Shown: piece after piece, positions 25,976 to 30,129 of the stretch
How positions within the stretch are numbered: the first letter of the stretch is position 1
Layout of the letters: each line of letters begins with the position of its first letter
DNA from: Lysobacterales bacterium
GTDB taxonomy: Bacteria > Pseudomonadota > Gammaproteobacteria > Xanthomonadales > SZUA-36
Length of the DNA stretch: 30,129 nt
Direction of reading: 5' to 3'
NCBI GenBank assembly: GCA_009692275.1
Contig: SHZL01000004.1
Coordinates: forward strand, 1-30,129
Notes under the pieces: generated by a model
The model's database searches: none
What the model saw: only the letters and a program-made list of their open reading frames with translations
Told to the model about the DNA's origin: nothing
Position numbers and translations under genes: made by a program

Positions 25976-27838
25976 ATGTCCCAGCGAAAGCCATCCCGTA
26001 CACAGCGATCACTTCCTGCAAAAACCACTGCCCTGAGCGCACGGTCCTCCAGCACCGCGGGGCTGAGAAACGGCCTTGCCTATGCCGTGCTCATTGTTTT
26101 CACGCTGATAGCCTATGCCAATGCCTGGCCCGACAACCTCGCCTTTGACGACAGGGTTTTTGCCGATGCCAGCCGTTTCTCCGGGTTGAGCCCCGGCGAT
26201 GTGCTGCGGTTTTTTACCAAAGATCTTTGGGCTGCCAGGGGCGTCGATACCGGCCTCTACCGTCCCCTGTTGTTGCTGGCGATCGCGGGTGAGTCACAGG
26301 TGTTCGGAGACTGGATGGCGGGATACCACCTCGTCAATATCGGTTTGCACGCGCTGGCGACCCTGCTGGTTTACGGATTCATCAGCCAGCTGTTGCAGAT
26401 CTGCGGACACCAGCGGGGCGAGGCCAGGCAATTTGCACTGCTGGCCGCCCTGCTATTTGGGGTGCACCCAATCCACACCGAAGTGGTGAATTCGGTATTC
26501 AACGGGTCCGAAATTCTCGTCACCATTGGTGTAATTGGAGGATTGAAGTGGTTTCTCCATTGCTACGAAAAGCACCCGGTAAGGGCATGGCTGGGGCTGA
26601 ACCTGATTTATCTGCTGGTCCTGTTGTGCCGTGAAAGTGGCGCGGCTCTGCCGCTGCTTACGGTCGCCATCCTATGGCTGACCCGCTCCGATTTATGGCA
26701 GCTGCGCCTGCGGGCATGTGCTCCGGTCATATCCTTGCTGTTGCCCCTGGGCATCTACCTGGCCTTGCGTTCGCATGCCCTGGGAACAGAGGCAATGCCG
26801 CAAGCGTCCGCTGTGCCCCAAGCGGAAAAGGTTGGCGAGCTACTTCCCCTGGCCCGCTACGGCATGGACTTCGGGCTGGCAAAATTACTCCCGGCGGTTG
26901 GCTTGTGGTTTAAAGCCCTGAAAATGCAATTGTGGCCCCATCCACTGCAGATTTATTACGATCCTGCGCAAACGAGCGTTTGGCTCGCCCTGGCAGCACA
27001 GGTGGCGGTGCTGGCCGGTGCCGTGATGGCATACGTGCGCAAGCACCCCCTGTTGCTTATTGGACTGGCGTTTTTCTATCTTGCGATACTTCCGTCCAGC
27101 GGGATTATCGGGGCGGCTCGCGCTTACCCCGGCCTGGCTGACCGGATCATGTACTTGCCAGCGGTTGGTTTTGTCATCATCCTCGCCTGTGGCCTCAGGC
27201 TGCTGGCGCAGAAGTTCAGCCTGAATGCCGCCGTGATCGCTACCCTGGTCCTCACCGCCATCCTGATACCACTGACCTGGGCGCGAAACGCGGATTGGGA
27301 CAACGACATCCTGTTGTTCGAAACCGACTACCGCAAGCTGCAGTCCAAAGCTCCCATCCTCGCCACCCTGCTTGCAGCCCATCTGCGGGAACACAACTAC
27401 GCCCGCGCCGTCGAGCTCTGTGATGAAAACCGGCGTGCCATTCTTGGCGGGCATTCGGCGGGCGTACATTGTGGATCGGCCTATGGTCAGGTGGGCCGAT
27501 TCCGCGAGGCTGAACAGGCTTACCTATCCGTCGCATCCCAATCTCTGGGAGGAGTATTCGCCGACTTCAATCTGGCCATGATGTACATTCATCTCGGCCG
27601 CAGAAAGGAGGCGGAGGAGCATATTGCGCTGGCGATCGCGGCAGAACCAAAAGCCTTCCTCAGGCACTACTTCAAGGCTGTGGCACTGATCCAGATGCAT
27701 CCTTCGGACCGCGACAGCTTGCTGGCGGCCCAGGCTTTGCTACAGCAAGCGTTGGAGTTGCAGCCTCAGCACGTCGAGTCGCGCAAGGAACTTGAGCTGC
27801 TCAACCAGAGATTGAGCGAGGCACCGACCGCTCGCTGA
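25976..27838 (+). CDS. TMTC-like GT-C membrane protein with C-terminal TPR repeats
   Basis: The 620-residue protein starts with a basic, Ser/Thr-rich cytosolic tail, then a first membrane helix (about 33-50) and an extracytoplasmic loop with the acidic pair D58-D59 (NLAFDDRVF), the usual site of catalytic Asp in GT-C enzymes. Family landmarks follow: LYRPLLLL, a YHLVNIGLHAL helix, HPIHTEVV at 164-171 and a RESGAALP segment. About ten membrane helices are followed by tetratricopeptide-like repeats from about residue 440. Eukaryotic TMTC proteins are O-mannosyltransferases using lipid-linked mannose; bacterial members are uncharacterised to my knowledge. The start has only a distant GGAGAGG. 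The 3' end overlaps the convergent oxidoreductase by 38 bp. Confidence 0.75.
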   Translation: MSQRKPSRTQRSLPAKTTALSARSSSTAGLRNGLAYAVLIVFTLIAYANAWPDNLAFDDRVFADASRFSGLSPGDVLRFFTKDLWAARGVDTGLYRPLLLLAIAGESQVFGDWMAGYHLVNIGLHALATLLVYGFISQLLQICGHQRGEARQFALLAALLFGVHPIHTEVVNSVFNGSEILVTIGVIGGLKWFLHCYEKHPVRAWLGLNLIYLLVLLCRESGAALPLLTVAILWLTRSDLWQLRLRACAPVISLLLPLGIYLALRSHALGTEAMPQASAVPQAEKVGELLPLARYGMDFGLAKLLPAVGLWFKALKMQLWPHPLQIYYDPAQTSVWLALAAQVAVLAGAVMAYVRKHPLLLIGLAFFYLAILPSSGIIGAARAYPGLADRIMYLPAVGFVIILACGLRLLAQKFSLNAAVIATLVLTAILIPLTWARNADWDNDILLFETDYRKLQSKAPILATLLAAHLREHNYARAVELCDENRRAILGGHSAGVHCGSAYGQVGRFREAEQAYLSVASQSLGGVFADFNLAMMYIHLGRRKEAEEHIALAIAAEPKAFLRHYFKAVALIQMHPSDRDSLLAAQALLQQALELQPQHVESRKELELLNQRLSEAPTAR

Positions 27839-29303
27839 ATGCCAGGGTCCGGTCCTCCCCCATTTCGTGGTATTCCGCGTCCTGGTTCACGCGCCAGACA
27901 TCCCAGAGCCGCTTGCCGGCGAGGATGTTTTCAGCCGTGAGCAGGGCAGTCATCATGGCGTGGTCCTGGTTGTTGTACTTGTGCATGCCATTGCGTCCTA
28001 CCAGGTGCAATTCCGGCATGTGCTTGTCCAGCCAGCTACGGAACAGAGCAACCCGCTCTTCATAACTCTCGTCGTACACCGGGTAGGCCTTGGGCTGTCG
28101 AATTACCGTGCCGTCAATGACATGCCCGGGAGTCACCAGGCCCAGCTGAATGAGTTCCTCATCCGCCAGTCGCACCAGGTCTTCATCTTTCGCATCCCAC
28201 AGGCCATCACCTTTGAAGCAGAAATACTCCAGTCCGAGGCAGTTCAGATCCGGATCCGGCACGAGGTGAGGAGACCATGACTTGAAGTTCTGGATACGGC
28301 CCACCTTGACCATGGAATCGTGAATATAGATCCAGTTGTCATCGAAGCAATCCACGTCTTTGACGATTAGCGCCACGGTAATAAAATCCCGGTAGTGCAA
28401 GGCCCGGGCAGCTGCCAGCACCGGTTCGGGCAGGCGCGGCTCCAGGTATTCAGCCAGTTCCGAAATGGCCGCCGAGGAAATAACGTGATCGGCGTGAAAT
28501 TCGTGGCGTCCGCCTTCAGGGTCCAGTGCATAGACGGTCCATTCGCCGTTTTCAGGGCTGCGCACAAGTTGGTGTACTTCCATTCCCAGCAGCACTGCGC
28601 CCCCCGCCTTGCGCACTTTTTCAGCAGCGGCCTCCCACATTTGGCCGGGGCCCAGCCGCGGATACCTGAAATGCTCGACCAGGGTTTTCGGGGTGCTGCC
28701 TTTGCGCCGCAGCCAGGCGGGAATCAGGGCATTTCGCACCGCACCACCCAACGATAGCCCCTTGATTCTCTGCGCCGCCCAATCTGCGGAAATTTCCTTG
28801 CATTTCATGCCCCAGACTTTTTCCGTATAAGACTCGAAAAAAATGCTGAACAAACGGCGCCCGAACTGGTTGGTCACCCAGTCCTCAAAAGTGTGTGCAT
28901 CGCGAATGGGAAACAGTCGCGCTTTGAAATACGAAGCCATGCACCAGGCAGACTGGAAAAAGCCCAGCTTGGTCAGGGCGTCAAGAGCCCGTAAGGGATA
29001 GTCGAACAACTTGCCCTGGTAGAAAATGCGCGACTTACGCGGACGGTTGATCAGCTGGTCGCCGAGAATCTCGTCCCACAATGCTTCAATTTCCTTTGAA
29101 CGGGAAAAAAACCGGTGACCGCCCACGTCGAAGCGAAAGCCCTTGTACCTCTCGGTGCGTGATATTCCTCCCACGTGAACCGGATCGCGCTCCAGTACAG
29201 TAACCTTGGCCCCTGCTGCAGTGAGACGATAAGCCGCGGTCAGGCCGGCCGGGCCTGCTCCAATGCAAATCACGCGCGGCAGTTTCTGCGGCAAATCAGG
29301 CAC
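27801..29303 (-). CDS. FAD-dependent oxidoreductase, protoporphyrinogen-oxidase/UDP-galactopyranose-mutase-like
   Basis: The 500-residue protein begins with a dinucleotide-binding fold, GAGPAG at 15-20 and E39 in VTVLERDP, then GGISRTE and DVGGHRFFSRS, the second FAD contact typical of the COG1232 (HemY-like, Glf-like) flavoproteins. The C-terminal block RNGMHKYNNQDHAMMTALL is the substrate-side FAD motif of this group. The start is GTG with AGGGGGAC/AAAGG upstream. In glycan clusters relatives of this group act on nucleotide sugars or lipid carriers, so a role with the neighbouring glycosyltransferases is plausible but unproven. It diverges from the GT62 gene and converges with the TMTC-like gene. 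Confidence 0.8.
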   Translation of the reverse strand: MPDLPQKLPRVICIGAGPAGLTAAYRLTAAGAKVTVLERDPVHVGGISRTERYKGFRFDVGGHRFFSRSKEIEALWDEILGDQLINRPRKSRIFYQGKLFDYPLRALDALTKLGFFQSAWCMASYFKARLFPIRDAHTFEDWVTNQFGRRLFSIFFESYTEKVWGMKCKEISADWAAQRIKGLSLGGAVRNALIPAWLRRKGSTPKTLVEHFRYPRLGPGQMWEAAAEKVRKAGGAVLLGMEVHQLVRSPENGEWTVYALDPEGGRHEFHADHVISSAAISELAEYLEPRLPEPVLAAARALHYRDFITVALIVKDVDCFDDNWIYIHDSMVKVGRIQNFKSWSPHLVPDPDLNCLGLEYFCFKGDGLWDAKDEDLVRLADEELIQLGLVTPGHVIDGTVIRQPKAYPVYDESYEERVALFRSWLDKHMPELHLVGRNGMHKYNNQDHAMMTALLTAENILAGKRLWDVWRVNQDAEYHEMGEDRTLAFSERSVPRSISG

Positions 29304-29435
29304 CCTTTGTCCCCCTCGTGCGCGCCATTCTTTGATTCAGCATTGCGTTAAATGCCCCGGTGTGCAAGTACCAGTCACGCTGATCGCCGCAGCGGCTTTC
29401 TCGCAAAGGGTTTTTGACTTGCGTATCATCACCGG

Positions 29436-30129
29436 ATGCGCCGGTCTTTGCCAATGGTTCCCCAAGCCACAGTCCTTATCCTCACGCCGGTAAAAGACGC
29501 CAACGCGTGCCTGCACAGCTATTTTGCGGGTTTGCGCCGACTGGACTATCCACGCGAACTCCTGTCGGTTGGACTGCTGGAAAGCGACAGCGTGGACGGA
29601 ACATTTGAAAAATTTCAGGCTGAGCTGAGTGCGTGTTCCAGGCATTTTGCATCTGCGCGGATCTGGAAAAGAGATTTTCACTTCCAACTTCCGCCGGGCA
29701 AGAATCGCTGGGACCCAAGCATACAGAAAAACCGTCGCTCCGTGCTGGCCAAAAGTCGAAATTTCCTGCTGTTCAACGCGCTGCAAGAACATGACTGGGT
29801 GCTTTGGCTGGACGTCGACGTCATCGAGTACCCGCCAGACCTGGTTCAGCAGTTGCTCGCGACCGGCAAAGACATTGTGCAGCCGCACTGTGTGAAGGAG
29901 TTTGGCGGACCTACATTCGACCGCAATGCCTGGCGTGACCACGGCAGGCTGCACATGGAGCATATGCGCGGCGAAGGCGACCTGGTCGAGCTTGATACCG
30001 TGGGCGGCACGGTGCTGCTGGTGCGTGCCGACATTCATCGGGAGGGGCTCATATTTCCGACTTTCTTCATTGGGCGGCCGGTAGCCCGAGCGCGACGTGA
30101 TAACCTGTGCCATTCGCGTTTAGATTTCC
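29436..30129 (+). CDS. GT62 (Anp1-like) glycosyltransferase, N-terminal 231 residues (partial)
   Basis: Translation from the ATG at 29436 stays open to the last base, so the gene runs out of the window. Visible motifs are VLILTPVKDAN (13-23), LLSVGLLESDS (42-52), DWVLWLDVDVIEYP (120-133) with the metal-binding DVD at 126-128, PHCVKEFGG, and LDTVGGTVLLVRADIHREG (186-204). This is the conserved core of the Anp1/Mnn9 family, alpha-1,6/1,2-mannosyltransferases of yeast mannan synthesis. Bacterial homologues exist; their acceptors are mostly unknown. No membrane anchor is seen at the N-terminus. An ATG at 29454 is an alternative start. A long open frame on the opposite strand is its shadow. Confidence 0.8.
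   Translation, partial: MRRSLPMVPQATVLILTPVKDANACLHSYFAGLRRLDYPRELLSVGLLESDSVDGTFEKFQAELSACSRHFASARIWKRDFHFQLPPGKNRWDPSIQKNRRSVLAKSRNFLLFNALQEHDWVLWLDVDVIEYPPDLVQQLLATGKDIVQPHCVKEFGGPTFDRNAWRDHGRLHMEHMRGEGDLVELDTVGGTVLLVRADIHREGLIFPTFFIGRPVARARRDNLCHSRLDF

Noticed and set aside
29337..30113. 258-codon open frame on the minus strand
   Set aside because: It is the complement of the GT62 gene, whose plus-strand translation has strong family motifs.

Overview
The window is dense bacterial chromosome, moderately GC-rich, and looks gammaproteobacterial. The evidence is a fused aspartokinase I/homoserine dehydrogenase I in a thrABC cluster, a full-length gltB-gltD pair and an ArfB rescue factor. 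I cannot place it below class from sequence alone. No tRNA, rRNA, insertion sequence, phage gene or CRISPR array was seen, and no gene-free stretch exceeds 300 bases.

Layout. (1) 1-6780, plus strand: the end of a VOC/glyoxalase-like gene, an AraC-type regulator, then four genes joined by ATGA stop/start overlaps: a zinc-independent MDR oxidoreductase, a PaaI-type thioesterase, an acyl-CoA synthetase and an exported amidohydrolase. This looks like one regulated catabolic operon. (2) 6968-8503: a divergent POT-family peptide transporter. (3) 8724-17283, plus strand: asnB-thrA-thrB-thrC followed by a second exported amidohydrolase. All junctions are 4-bp overlaps except thrB-thrC, which has a 16-bp gap. 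Aspartate is thus drawn both to asparagine and to threonine from one transcript. (4) 17249-18215, minus strand: a MarR regulator with a DUF456 membrane protein. (5) 18305-24704, minus strand: gltB-gltD-arfB, covering ammonia assimilation plus ribosome rescue. (6) 24705-25826: the gltB upstream region with a candidate structured RNA on the opposite strand, a small two-helix membrane protein and a second MarR regulator. (7) 25976-30129: a TMTC-like GT-C/TPR membrane protein, a convergent FAD-dependent oxidoreductase, and a divergent GT62 (Anp1-like) glycosyltransferase cut by the window end. This last part looks like the edge of a surface-glycan or protein-glycosylation locus.

The strongest leads are the unassigned promoter-hairpin-terminator unit at about 24795-24991 on the plus strand, the extended threonine operon, the two amidohydrolases that share exact metal-ligand spacing but carry accessory domains at opposite ends, and the bacterial Anp1-like enzyme. 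Most other genes are ordinary housekeeping genes.
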